Assembly: GCA_039000515.1 (NCBI GenBank)
Contig: JBCFYV010009882.1
Location: forward strand, 54,611,846-54,675,845
Reading direction: 5' to 3'
Length of the DNA stretch: 64,000 nt
Source: Timema cristinae
Lineage: Eukaryota > Arthropoda > Insecta > Phasmatodea > Timematidae
The position numbers were made by a program, and so were the translations under genes. Shown in pieces: positions 35,801-47,800 of the stretch. A model generated the notes under the pieces. It was given only the letters and a program-made list of their open reading frames with translations. It was not told the origin of the DNA and ran no database searches. How positions within the stretch are numbered: position 1 is the first letter of the stretch; every line of letters starts with the position of its first letter.

Positions 35801-38800
35801 GCTACAAAGAATTAGGCTTCGATTGATGAGGTATTCGTTTGAGATTGTTCAAGTAGCTGGTAAAAATCTACTAATTGCTGATGCTCTTTTCCGCAATCTG
35901 CACCCACTACTTGCTGGGGAAGATGAACTAGCTGAAGAAGTGATGGCATATGTCCAAGAGGTTGTCTGTGGTCTTCCTAAGTCTAATGCTAAGTTGGCAT
36001 AAATTGTTCAGAATCTACATAAGGATGAGGCTAGTATCCACCTCATGCAGTTTTTCCAAGATGGATGGCCTCTAAAGTCACAACTATCGGAAATGTGCCT
36101 ACCATATTGGCAACATCGAAACTAAATATCTCTACAAAATGGCCTTTTACTAAAAGGTACTAAATAATAATTCCTAATTACATGCGGAAGGAAATAATAA
36201 ATAAACTACATGAAGGTCATCAGGGGATTACTAAATGTAGAGCACTTGTAAACAAAGCGTTTGGTGGCCAAGATTGTTCACACATCTGAGATATCTTGTT
36301 GAGAATTGTACCAAGTGTGCCAAATTTAGGATAAATCGATCAGAACCTTTAATACCTACTCTGTTTCATGAGCAGCCATAGCAAACAATTGGCATGGATC
36401 TTTTGAAGTTGAGAGGCAATTGGTATCTCCTTGTTGCTGACTACTACTCTAGATATCCAGAAATGGCTTTGCTGGGGTGCCTTACTACTAGTTGTGTTAT
36501 AAATCATCTTAAATCTATTCTAGCCAGGCATAGAGTACCTGAAATTATTAAAGTGGATTGTGGCTCACAATGGATCCATAACAATATAACAAATGAAAAG
36601 TTTTTCCAGTTTGCTAAAGATTATAATTTTAAACTTGTAACATCCAACGCGAAGTACTCACAAAGCAATGGCTTTATAGAGTCTGAAGTAAAGAATTTTA
36701 AAAATCACATTGAAAAGAGCGAGGACCCATACAGAGCCTTACTTATGCTGCGCTCCACACCTCTAGAATCTGGCTATAGCACTGCTGAGCTCTTGATGGG
36801 GAGAAAACTTAGGGGATTTATAGCAACATTGCCAAGCCAGCTGTTCTACAGAGAAGAACACAGACTGTCAAAACAACAATAAAACTATGATTGTCACCAT
36901 GGGGTTAGGCCTCTCACAAATTTGAACCTTGGAACAAAAGTCTATATCACCGACCGGAACCAGGAAGGTACTATATTGAAGAAACATGATACACCACCGT
37001 TGTATATAATCCAAACAGAGAATGTACAATTTAGAAGGAATCATAAGTCTCTCCAGCCTCTTAATGAAAATGGTTCTCGGGTCCAGCAAGAGCCAGATGA
37101 GTTTGCAAATAACAGCTCATCATCTCCATGAAGAGAGTCAATTCTAGCAGTTCATCCAACGCCTTCAGAGGTGGCAATTGAAGTACCTCAACTTGATGGT
37201 TCTTCTCCCAATTCATTCACTCCCGCTTGAAGAAGTCAATGGTCCAGGAAACCCATAGACCGTCTTGATCTTTAGAGGGGAGATGAGATGATAGTGCCCT
37301 GCGGCTATGTGATGAACTAAACTCTATCCAGGAACAAGTTGAGTGTAAGAGGTGTTACCCCAAGGACTTGTTATTTGTGGCTGTGTAATGTAATGTCTTA
37401 TGTCTGCAACATGTATTAATAGAATAGACTTCGCCTTGTACTAAGTTAGACTGTTGTATATTTGACAGTTCTTGCTGTAATATCACATTTTGTTATCACA
37501 AAAAAAAGCAATGAATGTAAAAATAAGAAATTAGAATTGGTTGTTTAATGTTATTTAAAATAAATAGTACAAGAATATCTACCTAAAAATGTTTTATGTT
37601 TACCCTTTAAATAATCATACAAGATGTGTTTATGAAATTAATCAAGAATTAATTGAATATAAAGAATGTTTTTTCAGAATATCCATAAGATTAAATTTCT
37701 TACAATAGTTTTTAATACCTACAATACCAATTATATTTAAACAACCTTGGTATATAATCATTGTTAAATCACTAGATAGTATATCATTTTAAATCACTTC
37801 ACCTTATGAATATATTATCAAGACAAATTAAAATAATAAAATAGATTTTATGAACGTAAATAAACACTTTTATAGTTGTATTTAGTGTTAATAAAACATG
37901 AAAATGTTTGACTTACCTACAAATGTCATAGTTGTTAGATAAAGTGGAAGATTCAGAGTCACAAAGCTCGACTGATGAATTAGAGACTGCATCCTGAAGA
38001 ACAAGCCACAAGAGTTACTATCAAATCATTAATCTTGATTTTAATAATTATATAGATATTAGAAATTCTTCAGTGTTAATGGAATTGTAAGACAAAAATA
38101 CTAGAGCAAATAAATGGTATATTCTGAATATCTATTAAAAAATCAGCTATTTAAAAATGTGAAGTAGTATTAGGTTTTTTATTTGTATATTTTAAGAACA
38201 GTCCTGGCTACTTATTAATCTATGTGCAAAGATGATATTTATATACCTTGGATATAAGGTGTATAAATATATATTACACTTTATTTATGTAGCATATACT
38301 CTATTTGCGAAACAGTATACAATAGACGAAACATTTAAGGCACCATAATTTCCAGTGGTACTACTGAGAAATGGCAACCACAATAATAACACAAGATAAA
38401 CAGTAGAGGCATGAAATAATAATTTACTTTTAAACACTTCCCCTTAACTTATGGTTACTCAGCAAAGGATGTTCACAATTACTAAGAAGAGATAAAAAAA
38501 ATACAAAAATAATATCTCAAGCGAGATATAACTCCCCAAAAATGCATGATAGTTTTTACTGGACAAGGGTTTAGTTAATATATCCGACATCATCTCATCA
38601 GTTGCAAAATAGTTTATCTGAATAGTTTTGTTTTGGACATCCTCTCTTAAAAAGTGATGACAAATGTCAATGTTCTTAGATCTTTGGCTAGTCATTTAAT
38701 TATTTTGTCAAGTGGATAGCTCTCTGATTATTACAAACAATCATGGATGGTCCAAGCTTCCCAGGTTGCAATTCTTTTATTAATGTTCTAAGCCACAGGA

Positions 38801-41800
38801 CCTCTTGAGAAATGAAGCTAAGTGTCATTCTCAGCCTCAACAATGGTCAAGAAAACTGTTCTTGTTTCTTGTTATACCAAGAAACTAAACCACCAATGAA
38901 CTTAGAACTACACCTTGTTACATAGTGTCTGTTGTTTTCACTGCCTCAGTCGGCATCACTATAAGTGGCCATTTCTAAATCATAATGTTTACGGTATTGC
39001 AATTTTAAATCTTTAGTGCCTTGTAAATACCTAAAGATACGTTTAACAGCAAACCAATTACATGTTAATGGATCATTATTAAATTGATTTACAGAATTGA
39101 CTGCGTGCGTAATACCTGTTGTGGATATCCAACACAAATATAACAGGCTACCAACTGCCTGTTGATAAGTAATTTTAAGACTAAACTTTTCACTTTGGTC
39201 ATCACACTAAGTACTTTTACTACACTACACTGCATCTTTAGAGTATCTTCAAAGCTTAACTTCTACTTCAATTGGGATTGCTACGGGTTTGCAGTTGGCC
39301 ATTCCAAATCGTTGAATCTCGTTGATGTAGGGTCACTGGCTGATCCACAACTTGTATGGTCCCTAGTGATGGTAATTCCCAGGCAGTGTCTAACTTTTTC
39401 TAGATCCTTTATCCTGAACTCAGATTCTAGTTTTAACTAGACACTAACCTTTAAGCTGTTATCATTGGTGAAAAGGAGCAAATTGTTGACATAAATAGCA
39501 ATGATGATGACTCTTTGGATTAAACATTTGAAATAAATGCATGGGTTTGCTTTAAACAGCTCGGATTCCATTTGTGTGAGAATTTCGTGAATGTGACAAT
39601 TCCAGCATCTACCAATTTGTTTGAGGCCGTACATTGCCCGTTTCAGTTGCCAAATTTTATTAGTTGGTTTATCTCCGATCTTGTCTGAAGTTGTACATAA
39701 ATATCCTCATCGAGGAATCTATGGAGGTCAGCGGTCTTGACGTCCATAAGGGTGATGTCTATATTTTCCTTAACGGCCAATGCATATAAGTATCTTAGAG
39801 AATAATATTTAATTACTGGAAAAAAAATCTTTATTATCTATCCCTGGTTTTTTGGCTGCATTCCTTCACAACTAGATGTGCCTTATATTTTGGTTGCTTT
39901 GAAGAAGAGTCCTTGATCTTGAATACACACTTTGGTTTTGAGACATGTATTACCTTTGGGCAAGTAGGCCCATTCATAAGTTTCATTGGTCGAAAACAAT
40001 GCTAATTCCTCACCTATAGTTTTCTTCCACTTTGAAGCATGTGGGCTTGTTAATGCTTCCTTTGGCGTTGAAGGCTCACAATTTTTTGCAACAAGGCAAG
40101 TAATGAAATATTGATCAGTATTAGGTCTCCAAACACGCACAGATAGTCTTTACAGTGGCTCATGAGTCTCTTCTGTTTCTCTGTCTTAGGGGAAACCAAA
40201 ACCGGTCCCTCTGTTCTGTCCTAATTTTAATGTGTGTTATCTCCCTGATCTTCATTTGTGTTCTCTTCCTGGCATTCATTTGTGTTCTCTTCCTGGTATT
40301 CATATGTGTTTAGGTTAATTGATGGAGGAATTGAGAGCCTACACATCTCTTCTTTTGTATTTGTTCTAATAATTTTGTTTTCTAAGAAGATTACATCACG
40401 ACTGATGGCTATTTGATTGGTGGTTGGGTCAATTAGACAAGATCAATCTGTGTTTTCACAATATTCAATGAATGTTAATTCTTTTGGACGAGGATCCCAT
40501 TTTCTTATTTTCTTAATGGGTATCTGCGCCATGGTTTCATATCCAAATACTTTGAAATAACTCAGGATTTGTTTCCTTGAGTTCCAAAACTCATATGGGG
40601 TCAATTTTTGGAGAGCTTTCGTTGGGCTTCTGTAATTTAGGTAGCAGCAGTTGTGACTGCCTCTGCCCAATATGTTTTGGGAAGGTCTGCATCTTGCAGT
40701 AGGCATCTGGCTTTCTCTACAATTTTTCTGTTAGCTCTTTCTGTGACTCCCTTATGCTGCGGTGAGTATCTTAAAGTTTTTGGGTGTTGGATACCCTTTT
40801 CTTTAAAGAATATTGCCATCTTCGAATTGACATATTCTGTCCAGTTATTATAAGCGTCACAATATTATTTTATTGTTTGGTTGGTTTTCCACCAGGTCAC
40901 AATACTCTTTGAACAAATCTGGGACTCGGTCCTTGGATTTCAAACTAGAACATAGGTATATCTTGTGCAGTCATCAACAAGGATGAAGAAATACCCATTT
41001 CCTCCTAACAAACTTATCTCCATTAGCCCATATAAGTCTCTGTGGACTAGCTGTAGAGGTTCATTAGCCTGAAATTTAATCTTATTAAAAGGTTGTCGAC
41101 TATGCTTTCCCAAAAGGCATATCTCACAGGGATCTGTCTTGCTCTGGATTGTTTGAACTCCAGTTCCCATGTAATTTAACATGTCTATATGTTTTCTATT
41201 TAGGTGACCCTATTGTCTAGGCCATAAGTCCTTTGGGGATGTCACGGCATAAGCCCGGTGGAGTAATGATATGTCTATTTGATAAATGCCTCCTTGCTCA
41301 GTTATTATTAGCAACGCGTCTTACTACCCATTCTGGTTGCACACACATCCGCTTATATGTAATGGTCGGGTGATTGTGAGATGAACAATAGGACCTACAG
41401 TTTAATGTTTAATCCGAACCACGGTGGAGGCCCGGCATTCCAAATATTTACAAGTTGTGATTAATACACGTCTTGTCTGAGTTGAAGGAAGGGTTTGGCA
41501 ATCAAATAAATCTGTGCCGGGACCAAGGATTGAACCCTGGACCTCCAGCACAGAAGTCCAACGCCTTAACCTTAGACTACCAGGTCACCCTTGCTCAGAT
41601 TCTGTGGCCATTAGATCCCCACCATTGTTATAAATCTTGCACCCCCTTCCATCAAAAATGATTTTGTTCCCCTTCTCGACAATTTTACTTGCAGATAAAA
41701 GATTTGTTGCAATTCCCAGTGAATAGTGAATGTCCTGTGCTTTAACACTATCTTCACTACCATGTACTGCAACATTTATGTGCACACTTCCCTTTGACTC

Positions 41801-44800
41801 AGTTTTGATGGGTTCTCCATTAGCCGTGAAGATTTCCACCTTACGCTTATTTTAATTATTTTTGTTTGTGAGGTGCAATGACGTCCAAAAATCCAAATGC
41901 CATCGTTCACTTTCTTTCTATGCATTCGAACTTAAACATGCTAAGAATGCACTTGTGTCTTTCTTTTCAGCTCATTTATCCCTGCTGTTTTTCTGTTTTC
42001 TTCAGCAGTTTACTACAAAATGACCCTCCTTGTTACAAATGTTACATCTCTTAATGTAAGGTTGTTGCCCTATAGGTTTGTTTACATGTGAGTAGTTCTT
42101 ATTGTTCCCACTAGGGCGTGCTGTGTTCTGTTGCCAGCTGTAGAATATAATTTCGGTGGATTTTTGTAAAACACTTTTGACATATGGTAGTAACGTTACC
42201 TTTATTGTATCTACGTTGATCAGCATATCCAAACTTTCAAGAGCCATGATCATAAGCTTTCATAACTCAGGAAATCCTGCCAGTTATAAAGTCCCAATCC
42301 ATTCCTCTGAAATGTCGAACTTGATATCTCGGGACGTTGAGCTGTTTACACAATTTGATTGAAAAATTATTTGACAGAGCTGCAGTTATCCAGTCGAGTT
42401 AGGGTCAAGTGTATTAATAAACCCACTTTCCGAGTCAATCCCGTACCTTCAAATAATGTTTGAATAATATTCCAGGATTCTTTTGCTGTCATACATTTCT
42501 CTTTATGGTGTATTAGGTCCTTTTTTACAAGTAACCCAATTTAGATAGGGCCTTTCTGTACTTATCCTTGGTATCTTTGGGTTTTACAGCACCTTCCACT
42601 ATGTCCCATTGATTCTCCAACTTTAGGAGGCTGTTCATGCTAAATTTCCATGTAGAATGATTTCTCGGCATATGAGTTTTTCAATGAGGCTTAACGCATT
42701 AGCCACCATGTCATCCTGGATACAAGATTTTTAGAATATCTGTGTTCACGTATTGATTTTGCGATTATCCACCTTAATTAAGGTATTTATATTAATTTTT
42801 AATTATTGAATTATTAAATTATCAATTAATATTTATTATCATTGCTTATTTAGAAATAACTAACTGGTGTGAATAGGCCTGCTTGAAAAAAAAGGATAGA
42901 TGACTATCTGAGGCTGAGACTAGGGGGGTGAGGGTGCTTGGAGGATTTGGTTATTTATTAATGTGCGATTCCCACCTATGAAGATGGGAAGCAGTGCTAT
43001 ACTTTAACATGAATAAAAATCTGCATTATGCATTTGGGCATGAAATGAAGGGAAAATACTTATAAGAAACTAGACCATGACTCAAAGAGAACACAACAGT
43101 CTTGTCAAGAATTTTTTACAAATACATGGACCACATCAGGGCCTTTCTACCAAATTATTAAAGCTCCTCACACCCACTAATCCATCCATAACTACTCTCT
43201 ATCTCCTGCCAAAAATTTACAAAAAGGGAAGACCTCCACCGGGCTACCTAAACCCATGCTCTATCTCATGCCCATAATTCACAAAAAAGGAAAGACTGCC
43301 ACTGGGCCCCCCATTGTCATTTGCTGTGAGGCACCCCACAGAATGCATTTTAGCATTAGATTACTCTCATCTTCAACTTCTGGTCCAACAACTTCCCTCA
43401 CACATTAAGAACAAAACCACTTTTCCAACTATTTACAGCAGCCCCATGGCTTCTTTGGTGCTGACTGACAGCTCACAGCTGACGTCTGACAATCAACATT
43501 TAGGTATATTCCTAAATTTTGACTGTCAAAAGTGACAGCTGCTAAACACATGTTTTTGCAGATCATCTGGTTCGGAGTAGGGATACGTAATTTGGTCTGG
43601 TAACTTTTTAAAGCTGTCTGAAGTCAGCTGTGAGCTGTCAGTCAGCACCAAAGAAGTCATGGGGCTACTGTACAAGACATTAAAAACAAAGTCCCCCTGA
43701 TGCATTTTTGGTTACCAAAGATGTCAATTCACTTTACACCAACATAACCAATGACTTTCTACATTGGAACATTTTCTGGACAAACGACTACCCAATTCTA
43801 AGCCACCCACCCTCTTGCTAGTGGAATCCGCCTGCCTCATACTCTAAAAGAACAATTTCTACTTCTTGGACTGACACGACCTCCAAATCCAAGGGACGCC
43901 AATGGGTACACATATGGCTCCCTCCTATTCTAACCTCTTCATGGACAAACTATTGACCAACTTTATAAGATTCGAGCCACAGCAACCACTCTGCTGGATG
44001 AGATTTATTGAAATCTTCATGATTTGGATTGATTCCAAAACTAATTTGTTGCAGTTTCTTAACAGGTTAAATACCCATAGCACCCTACGATTCACCTGGA
44101 ATGTTTCACAACACCATGTCATATTCTTGGACCTGGAACTGAGTGTACATGAGGGAAATAAACACCAGTCCACACCACAGTTACCAACCATCAACCGTAT
44201 CTCCATTTCCAAAATTACCATCTTAATCCTGTTAAAATGCTCTCCACCCTATAGCCTAGCTACCAGAGCTAAACGTGTATATTCTGAAGAGAACGACCTT
44301 CAGCAAGCAATGCCAATAATTTTCAAGGCTTTCACAGCCCAAGTAAACCCTAAACACATAGTTAAAAGTCAAATAAACAGAGTCCTATCCAATCATGAAC
44401 TTATCAAAAAACAATCTTCTAATGACATATTGGTCACTAACAACTATTATGAAGGACTAGATAAATTCAGATTTATACTGAACACAGGCTACAATATTGT
44501 AAGCTCATCTTCTCTTACAGAAAATCTTCTCAGCAGCGGTGTAGCTAGAGTTTGTTCCGCCCGGGGCCATCGTCCCTGAGTTTGCCACCCCTCTCAATAC
44601 ACAATATACTTTGACAAAAAGTCAAAACGACATATAGGGGAAAAATAAAACACCTTGCTTATTTTTGAAGTGAACAAATTTATTACAACATTCCAAAACG
44701 TTATTTTTCTTGCTTTTCTGTTAGAAAAATTGTCGATGATATTAGTGAAGTCTATTTCATCTGTTAGTTACTGTTCTATATAAATTATGGCAAGATTTCT

Positions 44801-47800
44801 TAACCGTTAAGTACTCATTGTATATCTTAAGTAATTCCTGATAAATTTTAATTCAGAAAAACTCCGTTCACAGGCAGCAATACTAACAGCAATTGTGAGG
44901 AAAGTTCATAAAGGTGTTACAATATTTGAAACCGAGTTCCCAAGACGATATTTTTGAATGAATTCCAAAAGTTCAAGGGGACCTTCCTTCCAGGTCTCTG
45001 TTTTGTCTCGCATAGCAGCAACAACAATAAAAATATAAGTCTTTTTCTCCCAATGAGGAACTATTCCTTATAAATTTCATAGTACTAGTGGTCATTATTT
45101 AGTTGACACTCATATTTGTCATTCAAAAGATTCAACAAAATGAGAAAGGCATATTTCTCAGCAAGAACATGAAGCTGTTAAAATCCGAGAGTAATTTATT
45201 GGATCACTCTGTCCAGGGAAAATAACATTTTTCTTCTCAACTCAATTCAGTTTTGTATGCCAATTCAGCCTCTCGTGATTCTTCACCAAGCATCAGTTTT
45301 TTCTTTCTACATAGATGTTGACGCTCCATGACTATCCCAATATCATCACAAATTTATTTGGCATAGGCTATTGAATTGTTGACTACTTTGTCCCTATTTT
45401 CAGATAAAAATCCTTTCAAAACCTCAAGCTTTATATCACAATGTTGTACATTCACTCCTTTTGTTTGGAGGTAGCCCTATGAGTAGTTAATTCTTAGAAG
45501 GGCGGATTACCTCAGGTGAAGAAAGCACAGAAAGGGAAACAATTGTAATGCGCCAAGCAGCACGCCAGCATATGACCTGGTAATTTCTTTAAGAATTCAC
45601 AGCAACCGAAGATGCATGAATTCCCACCAAATTCAGTGTGTGATTTGTACTTGTGACAAATTTTGCTTCTCTATTAAGTTCCTTGATACATATCTGAATG
45701 CCACTATGTTGACCAACCATCAAAGCAGCTGCATCATATGCTTGTCCTCTACAATTTTGGATACCAATTCCATTGTTTCCTAATTTTAGCAAAATCATAG
45801 TTGAAATATTCTCAGTGGTTTTATTTTACCTTTTGTTTCAATGAAATCAACAAATAATTTCACTACCTTCCCTTAATTTCCATCGATCATAATGTAGTGC
45901 AAAACTTGGCTCGTTTGATCCTTATGAGAAATATCAGGAGTGCTGTCGAATATCTTTTACTAGCTCAATAACTTTGCTTCTTACTTTTTTCTCCCAAATT
46001 TCAAAAATGTGTTCTGAATAGTAGGTTAAATATAGGATTTAGCAAACTTTTTCCCTGTCTTGATTCTTAGAACATGTTCACGCAGCACTGGATCGTATTT
46101 CACCAACAAATGAACTAGTTCTAAGAAATTTCCTCTATTTCCCGTTGATTCAGATTCAGAATTAGTCTCACAATAAATTCCTTCTCGATCTCGTTTAGCT
46201 ATGAATCTTATCATACCCAACAATCTTGAAAGTATCTCCCTCCCCTTCTTAACTTCATTTTTAACTACTTCTTGTTCCTTTTGATCAATTGCTGCTCCAT
46301 GTAGGATTTTAATTTCCAACTCCTTTCATTGTGTGAAAGCCTGAACGTGGTACACACTGAGTTTATGCTTGAATATTTTAGGAATAAGTTTCCACCACAT
46401 GTTGCGATATTATATTTAAGAAATCAAAGTTAAATTTTATTGTTTTATGTATAAAAATTTGAGTGATGGGAAAATTAAAGTGTTTTGTTACGTATTTACA
46501 TTTTATTTCTTTTAGTAGTAAATAGTATTATATAATAAAATTGCGTTTGACTTCTTGTACTAGCCCGGTAGAATAAAAACTTTTCTTTTCGTTGTAGTAG
46601 ACCAAAAGTTCCCCAAGAATTATATTCAAATGCCCCTCTAATCTCCCCAATAATACACTTTAAATTGCCCGACAGCCACAAACCACAAAAAAACGTCAGG
46701 CCAATGCAACCTATGCAACAAACTCAGATGCGGTGCCTGCAAAATTCACCAACCTTCCACCTCATTCAACAGCAGACTTGCACAAATGAAAGGCTACTAT
46801 GACTGCTCCACAAAAAATCTTATATACCAGTTACAATGCTCAATACATTGGCCTCATCACAGAACACTAAGACAACAAATGAATGGGCTACGTTTTGATA
46901 ACCACAACGACTATGACATACCAGTAGCCCTTCATGACCAAATGCATAATGCAGGTTTTTACTCATGCTAAAGTATAGCAATGCTTCCTAGCTTCATAGG
47001 TGGGAACTTGCAAACAAATATATAACCTAATCCAAGCATACCCTAGTCTCAACCTCAGATAACCATCTCTTCTTTTTTTCCAAGCAGGCCTACTCACACC
47101 AGTCATTTCTAAATAAACAATGATAATAAATAATAATTGGCAATTTAATAATTCCATAATTAAATATAATATAATTACAACATTCTATCAATCTACCAAT
47201 AGCAAAGACACAACAATTATGAACAGGCAACTATTGACTCTGAGCAAAAAAATAATCAAGAAACAAGCAAAAAAGTATTTATGTGACCATAATCTACCTC
47301 TAGCCATGCTACCATAATCCAGTTAGTGTTTTATTCTCTTCTGCTGAAGAAGGAGACTGGTGTACCTCTCAAATTTCATAATTTTGTGTTTTGTTGTGAA
47401 CTTTGAGGTTTACAGTTTTTTGGTAAGTGTGTAGACAGCAGGCCTTGCCCTTCTATCCTCTTTTCAGTGTTTAATTTAAAATCGGCGTTTGGAATCATTT
47501 TCCCTTTTTATAGTTGGATATTTGGTATTCCTGATTTTATGATGAACATTGGAACAAGTGAAAAAAAGTCTTGGACATACACAATTTTTTTCAATATGTC
47601 ATGTGAATGTTTGTTTTGAGTGTTAGTTTTACATTTTACATGCGCATTTATCTCATTTTTTCTCCTAATTCCCTAGTTCTATAAAATCATAATACTTCTG
47701 TACCAATTTGAAATATTGTACTCTTTTTTGCTACCAAATATATGGTAGGCATGGGTAGGTCTACCTACATATGATCACAGTTAATGTTCTTACAAATACC

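Larger units (their letters stand above)
32620..37487 (+). mobile_element. Gypsy (Ty3) LTR retrotransposon 1, complete boundaries
   Basis: The 5' LTR (32620-32825) and 3' LTR (37284-37487) both run from TG to CA, with short inverted ends TGTGAT...ATCACA, and are flanked by a perfect 5-bp duplication TTTTG (32615-32619 and 37488-37492). A primer-binding-site-like TGGTGGCAGCGG follows the 5' LTR, and a purine tract AGAGGGGAGA (37274-37283) precedes the 3' LTR. LTR identity is about 92% by manual comparison (about 16 substitutions plus a 2-bp indel), so it is old. gag-PR-RT-RH-IN order, with frame damage throughout. It carries a Helitron-like insertion at 34151-34622. It is antisense to the ligase gene. 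Confidence 0.95.
38280..42730 (-). mobile_element. Copia retrotransposon 2, degraded
   Basis: Minus-strand Ty1/Copia element in the same sense as the ligase gene. Order from high to low coordinates: gag (UBN2-like), zinc knuckle, protease / GAG-pre-integrase, integrase, RT, RNase H. A purine tract AAGGGGAAG and a following TGTTTAAAAG (minus, near 38444-38430) plus AATAAA near 38285 suggest the 3' LTR start and polyadenylation site. No 5' LTR or primer-binding site was found at the other end, where homology stops near 42730-42780. A family-A SINE is inserted at 41302-41589. Confidence 0.85.
42790..47420 (+). mobile_element. Penelope-like retroelement, invaded twice
   Basis: Penelope-like element on the plus strand: RT at 43078-44533, GIY-YIG endonuclease region at about 46690-46980, and a 3' region to about 47420 (CTGCTGAAGAAGGAGACTGG near 47340, resembling the CTGAWGATG motif of PLE 3' ends). 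An inverted copy of its own 3' part lies at its 5' side. A TA-flanked MITE (43436-43670) and a hAT (44534 to about 46600) interrupt it. Inactive. Confidence 0.85.

Noticed and set aside
38459..42730. Host gene with zinc knuckle and protease
   Set aside because: Domain order, retroviral-type motifs and repeated stops show a Copia element.
45589..46319. Domesticated ZMYM1-like host gene
   Set aside because: The reading frame is broken between blocks, and a hAT-type end interrupts another element at this point, so it is a dead transposon.
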